Positions 51,136 through 59,883 of a stretch of DNA of 64,000 nucleotides are shown piece by piece. The DNA is from RPQJ01 sp963706755. Lineage in GTDB: Bacteria > Pseudomonadota > Gammaproteobacteria > Steroidobacterales > Steroidobacteraceae. Under the pieces are notes generated by a model, which had not been told where the DNA came from, searched no databases, and was given only the letters and a program-made list of their open reading frames with translations. The translations under genes and the position numbers were made by a program. Positions within the stretch are counted from its first letter, which is position 1; each line of letters opens with the position of its first letter. The stretch spans positions 248,001-312,000 of the forward strand of contig CAVPNH010000008.1 in assembly GCA_963706755.1 (NCBI GenBank). Reading direction: 5' to 3'.

Positions 51136-53853
51136 ATGAACCACGAGGTGACATTTCCTGCGGACTCCTCCCAGCCGGCCGGGACGAACTGGCATGAGCT
51201 CGATCGAGTGGCAGCGGCGGCGCGTTTCGGAGTCGACCCGGCCCGCGGCTTGTCTGCGGACGAGGCACGCGCGCGCCTCCAGCTCTACGGGGAGAACCGC
51301 ATGGCGGAGAAGGCTCCTCGTTCGAGGTGGCTGGCCTTCGCGGACCAGTTCAGGAGCGTCCTGATCGTCGTGCTGCTGGTGGCTTCGGCGCTGGCCGGCG
51401 CCATCGGGGACTTCAAGGACGCGCTGGTGATCGTGGCGGTCGTGCTGTTCAACTCGCTGCTCGGTTTCTGGCAGGAGCATCGGGCCGAAGCGACGCTCGC
51501 CGCGCTGAAGAAGATGCTCGCACCGGTGGCGCGAGTACGCCGCGATGGTCGCGTGGAGGAACTGGTCGCCGCTCAACTGGTCCCGGGCGACGTCGTGCTG
51601 CTCGACGCCGGCGACAAGGTTCCGGCGGACGGACGCGTGCTCGCTGCCCACAACGCCGAGGTGGCGGAGGCGGTCCTCACCGGCGAGTCGCACGCGGTGT
51701 CCAAGCTCGCCGAGGCAGTCGTGGCGGCGGGCGCGCCGCTCGGCGAACGCTGCAACATGGTCTTCATGAACACGGTCGTCACGCGTGGACGGATCGAGGC
51801 GCTGGTCACGGCGACGGGCATGGACTCGGAAATGGGCCGGATGGCCAGGCTGCTCGAGGCTGTGGAGCCAGGCCCCACGCCCCTGCAGAGCCAGCTCGAT
51901 GCCCTCGGAAAGCGCCTCGCGTGGATCGCCGGCGGTTTCGTCGGTGTGATATTCCTGCTGGGCCTCGCGCGTGGGCTACCTCTGGCCGAAATCGTACTCA
52001 CCTCCATAGCGCTCGCGGTCGCGGCAATTCCAGAGGGGCTGCCGGCCGTCGTCACGGTCACGCTGGCCCTGGGCATGCGCCGCATGGCGCGCAGCCGCGC
52101 GATCGTGAAGAAGCTCGCGGCCGTCGAGACGCTTGGCTGCACCACGGTTATCTGTTCGGACAAGACCGGAACGCTCACCCTCAACCAGATGACGGCGCGC
52201 GCCGTGTATTGCCGGGGCCGCCGGCTGGCTGTGTCGGGTGAGGGCTACGCCGCCAACGGCACCATCACGCCCGAGATGGACGATGAGCACTCCGATTGCG
52301 AGCCGCTGCTGAGGGCGGCGGCGCTGGCCAACGACAGTCGCATCCGCGACGGGCAGCTGATCGGCGACCCGACTGAAGGCGCGCTTCTCGTGCTCTCCGC
52401 CAAGGGTGGTCTCGAGACGGAAACGCTGGTCGAGCGGACTCCACGCATCGCCGAGATTCCTTTCGACTCGGCGAACAGGTTCATGGCGACCTTCCACCAC
52501 GACGGCGACGTCGTTCGGCTTTGCGTCAAAGGGGCGCCGGACGTGCTCCTTGAACGGTCTACGGGATGGCTGGGTGCGTCGGGCGTGGAGGCGGTCGATC
52601 CGGCGGTGCGGGCACGCTTCCTGGCAGAAATCGAGGCCATGGCCGGGCGTGCCCTGCGCGTCCTGGCCGTCGCAGTCAAGGATATTCCCGCGTCTGAGTT
52701 CAATCCCGTCGGGGACCTGATGCCGTGGGTGCGCGACCTTACCTTGGCCGGCCTGGTCGGAATCATCGATCCACCGCGCCCGGAGGCGCGCGAATACATT
52801 CGCCTGTGCCAGCAAGCCGGCATCCGCGTGAAGATGATCACGGGCGATCATCCTCTTACCGCGGCCGCGATCGCGCGCGAGCTGGGGCTGGAGGGCGAAA
52901 CAATGACCGGCGCCGAAATCGACGCGCTTCCCGCCGACGAGCTGGGCAGGCGCATCGAAAGGCTCGCGGTTTTCGCCCGCGTCGCGCCGGAGCACAAGGT
53001 CAGGATCGTGCAGGTTCTTCGGGACCGCGGCCACGTCGTGGCCGTGACTGGCGACGGTGTGAACGATGCTCCGGCCCTCAGGCACGCCGACATCGGCGTG
53101 GCCATGGGCCTCACAGGCACCGAGGTAGCGAAGGAAGCCGCCACCCTGGTACTCACCGACGACAACTTTGCGACCATCGTGCGGGCCGTCAAGGAAGGGC
53201 GTGCCATCTACGACAACATCGTCAGGTTCCTTAGGTTCCAGCTCTCCACCAACATGGGCGCGATCCAGACAGTGCTCGGAGCGAGCCTCCTTGGTTGGCC
53301 CACGCCATTCACCGCGATCCAGATCCTGTGGATCAACATCATCATGGATGGTCCCCCGGCCATGAGCCTCGGCGCGGAGCCGGCGAGGCCCGAGGTAATG
53401 TTCGATGCGCCGCGTGCGCGGAATCAGCGAATTCTCACGTGGCCTCGCTTCGCCCGGCTCTTCGTGTACGGCTTGACCATGGCTGCGGGAACTCTGGGGC
53501 TCTTTCGCTACGCGCAGCCGCAGGGGCAGGTCTACGCGCTGACACTGGCCTTCACGACGTTCGTGCTGTTCCAGTTCTTCAACGTATTCAATGCGCGCGC
53601 TGAGCACGGCTCGGCATTCAACAGCGCCTTCTTCGGCAATCGCTGGTTGTGGATTTCGCTGTGCGCCGTTCTTGCGCTTCAAGTGCTGGTCGTGCACTGG
53701 CCCCCGGCCCAGGTGATCTTCCACACGACCGGCCTGCGAGCCGCCGACTGGGCCCGGGCCTTCATGGTCGCTTCCTGCGTGCTCTTCCTTGACGAGGCGC
53801 GCAAACTTGCGGTTGGATTGTGGCGCCGCTCGAGTTGGTGGCACCGGGATTGA
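51136..53853 (+). CDS. P-type calcium-type cation ATPase (P2A)
   Basis: 905 residues with about ten membrane segments. The actuator motif is LTGES, the phosphorylation site CSDKTGTLTLNQ, the nucleotide site CVKGAPDVLL, the hinge MITGDHPLTA and VTGDGVNDAPAL. Membrane helix 4 has AAIPEGLPAVV, and helix 6 shows NIIMDGPPAMSLG. These match PMR1/SERCA-like pumps that export Ca2+ or Mn2+. ATG 51136 was chosen over earlier starts because the N-terminal cation-ATPase domain (LDRVAAAARFGVDPARGLS) begins soon after. It does not appear coupled to the cbb operon (144-bp gap). Confidence 0.93.
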   Translation: MNHEVTFPADSSQPAGTNWHELDRVAAAARFGVDPARGLSADEARARLQLYGENRMAEKAPRSRWLAFADQFRSVLIVVLLVASALAGAIGDFKDALVIVAVVLFNSLLGFWQEHRAEATLAALKKMLAPVARVRRDGRVEELVAAQLVPGDVVLLDAGDKVPADGRVLAAHNAEVAEAVLTGESHAVSKLAEAVVAAGAPLGERCNMVFMNTVVTRGRIEALVTATGMDSEMGRMARLLEAVEPGPTPLQSQLDALGKRLAWIAGGFVGVIFLLGLARGLPLAEIVLTSIALAVAAIPEGLPAVVTVTLALGMRRMARSRAIVKKLAAVETLGCTTVICSDKTGTLTLNQMTARAVYCRGRRLAVSGEGYAANGTITPEMDDEHSDCEPLLRAAALANDSRIRDGQLIGDPTEGALLVLSAKGGLETETLVERTPRIAEIPFDSANRFMATFHHDGDVVRLCVKGAPDVLLERSTGWLGASGVEAVDPAVRARFLAEIEAMAGRALRVLAVAVKDIPASEFNPVGDLMPWVRDLTLAGLVGIIDPPRPEAREYIRLCQQAGIRVKMITGDHPLTAAAIARELGLEGETMTGAEIDALPADELGRRIERLAVFARVAPEHKVRIVQVLRDRGHVVAVTGDGVNDAPALRHADIGVAMGLTGTEVAKEAATLVLTDDNFATIVRAVKEGRAIYDNIVRFLRFQLSTNMGAIQTVLGASLLGWPTPFTAIQILWINIIMDGPPAMSLGAEPARPEVMFDAPRARNQRILTWPRFARLFVYGLTMAAGTLGLFRYAQPQGQVYALTLAFTTFVLFQFFNVFNARAEHGSAFNSAFFGNRWLWISLCAVLALQVLVVHWPPAQVIFHTTGLRAADWARAFMVASCVLFLDEARKLAVGLWRRSSWWHRD

Positions 53854-53981
53854 GAGGCACGGCCCGGCTCAGGCCGTAACGCTCGGTTGCCGGGAAAGAA
53901 ACCCTTGGCGCGTGCGGCGAGCGCAGGCACCTGGTTTCCGCGGGATTGCACAGGAGCGGAAGTGAATCGAGGAGGCCGCCG

Positions 53982-54866
53982 ATGAACACGATCCAGCCCG
54001 GTATCCTGGCGCCCGTGCCGCGCGTGGCGCGTCACCTGAGCTTCACGCTCGCGCCGGAGGCAGGCCCGGGGCCCGCGCTCGAGCGCCTTGCGAAGTCGGT
54101 GGACCCTGCGGAGACGGTCGTCGGCATCGGCCGTTCGACCGCACTCGCGCTCGGGCGCCACGTCGCCGGACTGCGTGACTTTCCGTCCGGTGCCGGACGC
54201 GGCATCGAGGTCCCGGCGACGACGGCGGCGCTCTGGGGCTGGCTGCGCGGCGACGACCGCGGCGAACTCGTGCACCGGACCCGCTCGCTCGAGGCGCTGC
54301 TCGGGTCCGCATTCCGTCTCGACGTGGTGGTGGACACATTCACGTACCAGGACGGGCACGACCTCACGGGCTACGAAGATGGAACCGCGAACCCGACCGG
54401 CAACAGTGCGATTGCCGCTGCGTCGCTGCGCGGCGCGGATCCCGGGCTCGACGGCTCGAGTTTCGCTGCCATCCAGCAGTGGGTGCACGACTTCGATGCC
54501 TTCGACGCGCTCGGGCCCGGCGAGCAGGACCTGAGCATCGGGCGCCGTCGCAGCGACAACGAGGAGATCGAGGACGCGCCGGAGTCCGCCCACGTCAAGC
54601 GCACGGCCCAGGAGAGCTTCTCGCCCGAGGCCTTCGTGCTGCGCCGGTCCATGCCCTGGGCGGAAGGCACGCGGGCCGGGCTCATGTTCCTGGCGTTCGG
54701 TCGCTCGTTCGACGCATTCGAGGCGCAGCTCGCCCGCATGATGGGCCTCGACGACGGCATCAGCGACTCGATGCTGCGCTTCACGCGGCCGGTGACGGGT
54801 GCGTACTACTGGTGCCCGCCCGTGTCGGGTGGCCGACTGGACCTGCGGGCGCTCGGTTTGCGCTGA
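53982..54866 (+). CDS. DyP-type haem peroxidase
   Basis: 294 residues, ATG 53982 after GAGGAGG. The family GxxDG motif is GYEDGTANPT near residue 128, with the distal Asp. ESAHVKRTAQESF near residue 202 bears the proximal His. AEGTRAGLMFLAFGRSFDAF and SMLRFTRPVTGAYYWCPP complete the ferredoxin-like fold (class B style). Such enzymes oxidise dyes or lignin-like phenols and are sometimes loaded into encapsulin shells. There is no signal peptide and no shell gene nearby. Confidence 0.92.
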   Translation: MNTIQPGILAPVPRVARHLSFTLAPEAGPGPALERLAKSVDPAETVVGIGRSTALALGRHVAGLRDFPSGAGRGIEVPATTAALWGWLRGDDRGELVHRTRSLEALLGSAFRLDVVVDTFTYQDGHDLTGYEDGTANPTGNSAIAAASLRGADPGLDGSSFAAIQQWVHDFDAFDALGPGEQDLSIGRRRSDNEEIEDAPESAHVKRTAQESFSPEAFVLRRSMPWAEGTRAGLMFLAFGRSFDAFEAQLARMMGLDDGISDSMLRFTRPVTGAYYWCPPVSGGRLDLRALGLR

Positions 54867-54900
54867 CGCGCGTGCGAGGATCGCGGAGGAGAAACGATCC

Positions 54901-56550
54901 TCAGCCGAAGATGCCCTTCAGCACCGGCCCCAGCCGCCGCGCCCCGGCGAGGGACACCGCGGAGGTGAGTCCGCCCATCATTGCGCCCGTGACTCCGCAG
55001 GACATCACGTCCTGCCCGGTGAGCCACAGTCCCGGGATGCGCGTGCGCGGCCTGAGCCAGGACTGGCGCAGGCGCTCGGGGTCGTGGTCGAGGCCGTAGA
55101 GTTCGCCGCGCCCGTAGCCGCAGAACCACTGCATGGACAGGGGCGTCGAGACTTCCCAGTAATCTACGCGGCCGCGCAGCTGCGGCAGCTTGTCGTACAT
55201 GTGCTCGAGCAGTCGTTCGCCGTAGGCCTGCTTCAGCGCCTCGTAGTCGTCGCCGCGCTTGCCCCAGGTCGTGTCCTTCCACGGCTCGAAGATTTCATAG
55301 GGCGCGGGTGCCACGATCTCGATGGTGGAACGGCCGGGGTGACGGCGCTCGAAGTCCGGGTCCTTCGCCGAAGGGAAGGAGATGTACACGGCGGGGAAGG
55401 GGCCGTGCGGGTCGGCGACGAAGCGCTCCAGCGCGGCGTCGTAGTCGTTGTCCTGGTAGATCCAGTAATTGGTCTTCGGCAGGCCGAGTTCCGCCGTGCT
55501 GCCCTTGAGCCCGATGTACACGCCGAGGTGTCCGATGCTCGGCTTCACCGCCGACAGCAGCTTGTCGTAGCCGTGCCGGCGGCTCGCCTCCTGCGGCACC
55601 AGCCGCGTGAAGGTGTTGATGGCGCCCGCATCGGAGATGACGCAGTCGCAGGCGATCTCGCTTCCGTCATCCATGCGCACGCCGCGCACCTTGCCGTCGC
55701 GCAGCAGCACCTCATCGACGCGCGCGTAGGTGAACACCTCGCCGCCGGCGGCGCGGATTCGCGGGATGATGGTCTCGGCGATGCGCCACGCGCCCCCGAC
55801 CGGGTAGTAGCCGCCGTGCAGGTAGTGCTTCGCGACCAGGGCCTGCACCACCCAGGCGGAGCGCTTTGGCGGCAGTCCGAGATCGCCCCACTGGCCCGTG
55901 AGCACGGCGATGAGTTCCCGGTCGGAGGTGATTTCGGAAAGGACCTCCCAGGTGGTGCGGCCAAAGCTGCGCGGCAATCGGCTGCGCAGGAAAGGCGCCG
56001 CAATCACGGCGGCCCAGGGCGGCAGCGTGCGGCCGAGGGAGAAGCTGCGCATGCCGCGCGATACTTCGCCCAGCAGTTCGAGGTAACGATCGACCGCCGC
56101 GGCCTCGCGCGGGAAGTAGCCCACGAGGTTGTCGCGGAAGGCCTCGCGGCCCGCCACCGCGTCGTAGGACCGGTCGCCGATGAAGAACCGGTCGTAGTGC
56201 GAGTCCATCGGCGCCCAGTGGAGATTGCCCTGCGACAGGAAGTCCATCATGCGGCGCGACGTCGTCCTCGCGCCCATGTCGCCGATGTAGTGGACGCCGA
56301 CGTCCCACTCGTAGCCGTTGCGGTCGTAGCTGTGCGTGGCGCCGCCCGCCGTGTAGTGCTGCTCGAGCACGGCCACGCGCCAGCCGATCTCCGAGAGCAA
56401 CGCAGCCGTCGTGAGCCCGCCGATCCCCGAGCCGATGACGAGCGCGTCGTACGGTCCGTTCAGTCGTGTCGGGCGGTAGCGGTGGCCGATGCGCAGCGTA
56501 CTGGGCGTGAGATTGCGGCGTCCGGTCTGCATGCCGGCATTATCGGCCAT
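54901..56550 (-). CDS. phytoene-desaturase-like FAD oxidoreductase (CrtISO/retinol-saturase type)
   Basis: 549 residues. The FAD fingerprint ALVIGSGIGGLTTAALLSEI near residue 36 and EQHYTAGGATHSYDRNGYEW follow a short N-terminal extension. CDCVISDAGAINTFTRLVP and the C-terminal GLWLTGQDVMSCGVTGAMMGG match all-trans-retinol 13,14-reductase/carotenoid isomerase relatives. Those act on polyenes, but the bacterial substrate is unknown and no carotenoid genes are near. An internal ATG six codons on is an alternative start. Confidence 0.85.
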   Translation of the reverse strand: MADNAGMQTGRRNLTPSTLRIGHRYRPTRLNGPYDALVIGSGIGGLTTAALLSEIGWRVAVLEQHYTAGGATHSYDRNGYEWDVGVHYIGDMGARTTSRRMMDFLSQGNLHWAPMDSHYDRFFIGDRSYDAVAGREAFRDNLVGYFPREAAAVDRYLELLGEVSRGMRSFSLGRTLPPWAAVIAAPFLRSRLPRSFGRTTWEVLSEITSDRELIAVLTGQWGDLGLPPKRSAWVVQALVAKHYLHGGYYPVGGAWRIAETIIPRIRAAGGEVFTYARVDEVLLRDGKVRGVRMDDGSEIACDCVISDAGAINTFTRLVPQEASRRHGYDKLLSAVKPSIGHLGVYIGLKGSTAELGLPKTNYWIYQDNDYDAALERFVADPHGPFPAVYISFPSAKDPDFERRHPGRSTIEIVAPAPYEIFEPWKDTTWGKRGDDYEALKQAYGERLLEHMYDKLPQLRGRVDYWEVSTPLSMQWFCGYGRGELYGLDHDPERLRQSWLRPRTRIPGLWLTGQDVMSCGVTGAMMGGLTSAVSLAGARRLGPVLKGIFG

Positions 56551-56721
56551 GCTGCACTGCGGCGCGCAAGCACCCGCCGTTCGGCGGCCGCGGAGGCTCC
56601 CCAGTTGACGTAACGGGCGTTCCGGACGCCCCAGGGCGTGTAGCGCGTCACGGAATCAGGTGCCGGCGCGTACCGCACGTGCCCGGTGGCGCTACCGTTC
56701 CCCCTCGACCGGAGGTGGGCA

Positions 56722-57225
56722 ATGAGTGTCACGTCCAAGTACGGGTTGCTCGCGGCAATAGCCGCCTGCGCCGTGTGCTCGATCGCGGCAGCGGGGGATT
56801 CCGGCCCGGACTGGCTCCTCAAGCAGCCGCGTTCGCCGCTGGACGCCGGCATGCAGTCGGCTGGCGAACCGCTGCTGGTGCTGCAGCGGGAGCGCAGCGA
56901 CGGCGCGGAACTCCTCACCGTCCGTGTCCCGATCGCCGAGTTCAAGTCGGTACTCGCCTATGCCGGCGCCGGGCTCAACCGCACCGTGTATTTTGCGGAG
57001 ACGAGTACCGGTGAAACGTTCACGACCGGCCACGGCCGGCATCGTTCGCTCGGAGCTGCGGCGGAACTCGGCGCGGAATGGCGCGTGACCGAGCGGTTCG
57101 CGATGTCCGCGGACCTGCGCTGGATCGACATCGCGTCGGACGCGAGCCTCCTGCGCAGCGGGGATTCGCTGGTGGCCGCCGACCCCGTGTCGCTGGGCGT
57201 TTCCCTGGGCTGGCGATTCCGCTGA
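56722..57225 (+). CDS. exported small beta-barrel-like hypothetical protein
   Basis: 167 residues from ATG 56722 after GGAGGTGGG. Signal peptide (LLAAIAACAVCSIAAA). The mature part is short, with late strands GAAAELGAEWRVTERFAMSADLRW-like in character and a terminal SLGVSLGWRFR, suggesting an OmpW-like barrel half. I do not recognise a specific family. It is convergent with the sterol desaturase gene, eight bases apart. Confidence 0.6.
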   Translation: MSVTSKYGLLAAIAACAVCSIAAAGDSGPDWLLKQPRSPLDAGMQSAGEPLLVLQRERSDGAELLTVRVPIAEFKSVLAYAGAGLNRTVYFAETSTGETFTTGHGRHRSLGAAAELGAEWRVTERFAMSADLRWIDIASDASLLRSGDSLVAADPVSLGVSLGWRFR

Positions 57226-57233
57226 GCCGGGCC

Positions 57234-58355
57234 TCACCTCATCCATACCACGAGCAAGGCAAGCGCCGCGGCTTCGATCGCGAGGGCCATGGGCACGCGC
57301 AGCCGCCCCTGCATCACCGCCCCCGTGATCCACAGTACTGCAATCGCCGCCGCGGACCATGCGGCCAGTTCGGCAAACGACAGGGATGGTGCGAACCACA
57401 GCAGCGGCGCCGTGCCGAGGAGTACGGCGACGAACTGCGCGGCTGAGAGCCAGCGCGCGCCGCGGCTGATCGGCGGGTCGTACCGGCGCAGCCGGGCCAC
57501 GTCGAAATGAGGTTTTTCCCAGTGCGCGCCGGATGAGAGCGCCGGTTGCCAGCCGGGCGGCATGATCCAGACGAGCAGCCGGTCGCGCCAGCGACCCGCA
57601 TGCCAGGACTTCCTGGCCAGATCCGCGTACACCTCGAGATTCGCCCACAGGGGATCCCAGGAGTCGAGCGGCGCGCGCGTGCCGTAGACGCAGCGCTCGG
57701 TCTCCTCGACGAAGGAGCCGAACATCCGGTCCCAGGTCATCAGGATGCCGCCGTAGTTGCGGTCGATGTATGCGTCGTTGACCGCGTGGTGCACGCGATG
57801 GTTGGACGGCGATGAGAACCAGCGGTCGAACCAGCCGAGCTTGCCCACCTGCTCGGTGTGGATCCAGTACTGGTAGAGGAGGTTCACGATTGCCGTGACG
57901 GCGAACACTTCGGGCGGAATGCCGGCGATGGCCATCGGCAGGTAGAAGACCCAGCCGAGCAGCGCGCTGGAACTCGTCTGCCTGAGCGCCGTGGAGAGGT
58001 TGTACTCCTGGCTCTGGTGGTGGACGACGTGCGAGGCCCAGAAGACGGCGCTCTCGTGGCCGAAGCGATGAAACCAGTAGTAGCAGAAGTCGTAGGAGAC
58101 GATCCCGAGCAGCCACACCCACCACTGGCTCGTCGGCAGCTCCCAGATCGACACGGCGCCGTAGACGGCCGCGTAGATGCCGATCGTCAGCGCGCGGGTG
58201 AAGAGCCCCACGAGCTGGCTCATGATCCCGAGGCTCAGGCTGTTCACCGCGTCGTTCAGGCGGTAGTTGCTGCGGCCGCGCACGCGGCCCACCAGGTACT
58301 CGAGCGCGATCAGCGCGAAGAAGACGGGCGTCGCGAGCGCGATCGTCTTGCCCAT
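57234..58355 (-). CDS. sterol desaturase/fatty acid hydroxylase family membrane protein
   Basis: 373 residues with several membrane helices. The di-iron histidine boxes are WFHRFGHES, ASHVVHHQSQ and SNHRVHHAVNDAYIDRNYGG in canonical order. An extra membrane region follows after residue 280 (FVAVLLGTAPLLWFAPSLSF, LALAIEAAALALLVVW). Related proteins hydroxylate or desaturate sterols, fatty acids or ether lipids (alkylglycerol monooxygenase is similar). The AGPS-like gene at 6.9-8.6 kb makes an ether-lipid substrate conceivable. It lies 10 bp downstream of glpK. Confidence 0.88.
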   Translation of the reverse strand: MGKTIALATPVFFALIALEYLVGRVRGRSNYRLNDAVNSLSLGIMSQLVGLFTRALTIGIYAAVYGAVSIWELPTSQWWVWLLGIVSYDFCYYWFHRFGHESAVFWASHVVHHQSQEYNLSTALRQTSSSALLGWVFYLPMAIAGIPPEVFAVTAIVNLLYQYWIHTEQVGKLGWFDRWFSSPSNHRVHHAVNDAYIDRNYGGILMTWDRMFGSFVEETERCVYGTRAPLDSWDPLWANLEVYADLARKSWHAGRWRDRLLVWIMPPGWQPALSSGAHWEKPHFDVARLRRYDPPISRGARWLSAAQFVAVLLGTAPLLWFAPSLSFAELAAWSAAAIAVLWITGAVMQGRLRVPMALAIEAAALALLVVWMR

Positions 58356-58365
58356 GCGTTGGTCC

Positions 58366-59859
58366 TCAGTCCCCCGTGTGCCAGTCGCGCGAACGGTCCA
58401 CCGCGCGCGACCACTGGCGCACTCGATCCGTCGCTTCCTCTCGCGACATGGCCGGCTCGAATCGCCGGTCCACCTTCCATCGCGCCGCCACTTCGTCCGC
58501 TGAATTCCAGAACCCGACCGCGAGTCCCGCGAGGTACGCTGCGCCGAGCGCCGTGGTCTCGGTCACCTTCGGCCTGACCACCGGCACGCCGAGCAGGTCA
58601 GCCTGGAACTGCATCAGCAGGTCGTTTGCCGTGGCGCCGCCGTCCACGCGCAGTTCGAGCAGCGGCCGGCCGGCATCCTTCTGCATGGCCACGAGCACTT
58701 CGGCACTCTGGAACGCGATCGCTTCGAGCGCGGCACGCGCGATGTGGGCGCGCGTCGTGCCCCGTGAAATGCCGACCATCGTCCCGCGGGCGTAGGCGTC
58801 CCAGTGCGGACTGCCGAGCCCGGTGAAGGCGGGTACGAGGTAAACGCCGCCGGTGTCCGGAACCGTGGCCGCGAGCGCCTCGACGTCCGAGGAACGCTCG
58901 ATGATGCCGAGTCCGTCGCGCAGCCACTGCACGACGGCGCCGCCGACGAACACCGAGCCCTCGAGCGCATAGTGCCGCGCGCCGTGCTGCCACGCGATGG
59001 TCGTGAGCAGCCGGTGCGCCGAGTGCAGAGGCTCGAGCCCGGTGTTCATGAGCATGAAGCAGCCCGTGCCGTAGGTGTTCTTGGCCATGCCGGGCGTGAA
59101 GCAGGCTTGCCCGAAGAGTGCCGCCTGCTGGTCACCGGCCATGCCCCCGAGCGGTACCTCGAATCCTCCGATCATCGCGGCGGCTGTTCCCTGCGGCAGC
59201 ACCGATGGCACAACGCGAGGCAGGACGGCGCGCGGTACACGCAGCAGGTCGAGCGCGTAGTCGTCCCACTCGCCCGTCGCGAGATTGAGCAGCAGGGTGC
59301 GGCTCGCGTTCGACGCATCGGTCAGGTGCACCTCGCCGTGAGTGAGTTTCCACGCGAGCCAGCTGTCGATGGTGCCGAAGGCGAGTTCTCCGCGCTCGGC
59401 GCGCCTGCGCAGCGCAGCGTCGCTGTCGAGCAGCCACGCGAGCTTCGTGCCCGAGAAGTAGGGGTCGAGCAGCAGTCCGGTGCGGTGCGAGATTTCCTCC
59501 TCGTGGCCTTCGGACTTCAGCCGTGCGCAGGCATCCGCCGTGCGCCTGTCCTGCCAGACGATCGCGGGCGCCACCGGGCGGCCGCTGCGGCGGTCCCACA
59601 GCACCGTCGTCTCGCGCTGGTTCGTGATGCCGACCGCGACGAGGTCCGCTGGGGTCGCGCGTGCCCGTGCCAGCACTTCCGCGATCGTCGCGGCCTGCGT
59701 CGCCCAGATCTCCTCGGCATCGTGCTCGACCCAGCCTGAGCGCGGAAAGTGCTGCGTGAACTCGCGCTGTGCCGATGCGACGATGTTGCCATCGTGATCG
59801 AACAGGATGGATCGAGAACTGGTCGTGCCCTGGTCCAGGGCGAGCACGAATCGACGCAT
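58366..59859 (-). CDS. glpK: glycerol kinase
   Basis: Phosphorylates glycerol to sn-glycerol-3-phosphate. 497 residues, close to the 500 of E. coli. ALDQGTTSSRSILFD is the phosphate-1 motif. GITNQRETTVLWDRRSG and GMAGDQQAALFGQACF bind glycerol and nucleotide, and GTGCFMLMNTG plus VDGGATANDLLMQFQADLL finish the ATPase fold. It lies 24 bp after glpD on the same strand, so the pair forms a catabolic operon. Confidence 0.97.
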   Translation of the reverse strand: MRRFVLALDQGTTSSRSILFDHDGNIVASAQREFTQHFPRSGWVEHDAEEIWATQAATIAEVLARARATPADLVAVGITNQRETTVLWDRRSGRPVAPAIVWQDRRTADACARLKSEGHEEEISHRTGLLLDPYFSGTKLAWLLDSDAALRRRAERGELAFGTIDSWLAWKLTHGEVHLTDASNASRTLLLNLATGEWDDYALDLLRVPRAVLPRVVPSVLPQGTAAAMIGGFEVPLGGMAGDQQAALFGQACFTPGMAKNTYGTGCFMLMNTGLEPLHSAHRLLTTIAWQHGARHYALEGSVFVGGAVVQWLRDGLGIIERSSDVEALAATVPDTGGVYLVPAFTGLGSPHWDAYARGTMVGISRGTTRAHIARAALEAIAFQSAEVLVAMQKDAGRPLLELRVDGGATANDLLMQFQADLLGVPVVRPKVTETTALGAAYLAGLAVGFWNSADEVAARWKVDRRFEPAMSREEATDRVRQWSRAVDRSRDWHTGD

Positions 59860-59883
59860 GCGGGAGACCTCTGCTGCCGAAGC

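Noticed and set aside
51976..53844. 622-codon open frame on the minus strand
   Set aside because: Shadow of the P-type ATPase, whose catalytic motifs are all on the plus strand.
53982..54866. Encapsulin cargo system around the DyP peroxidase
   Set aside because: No shell protein gene within the window and no clear C-terminal targeting peptide.
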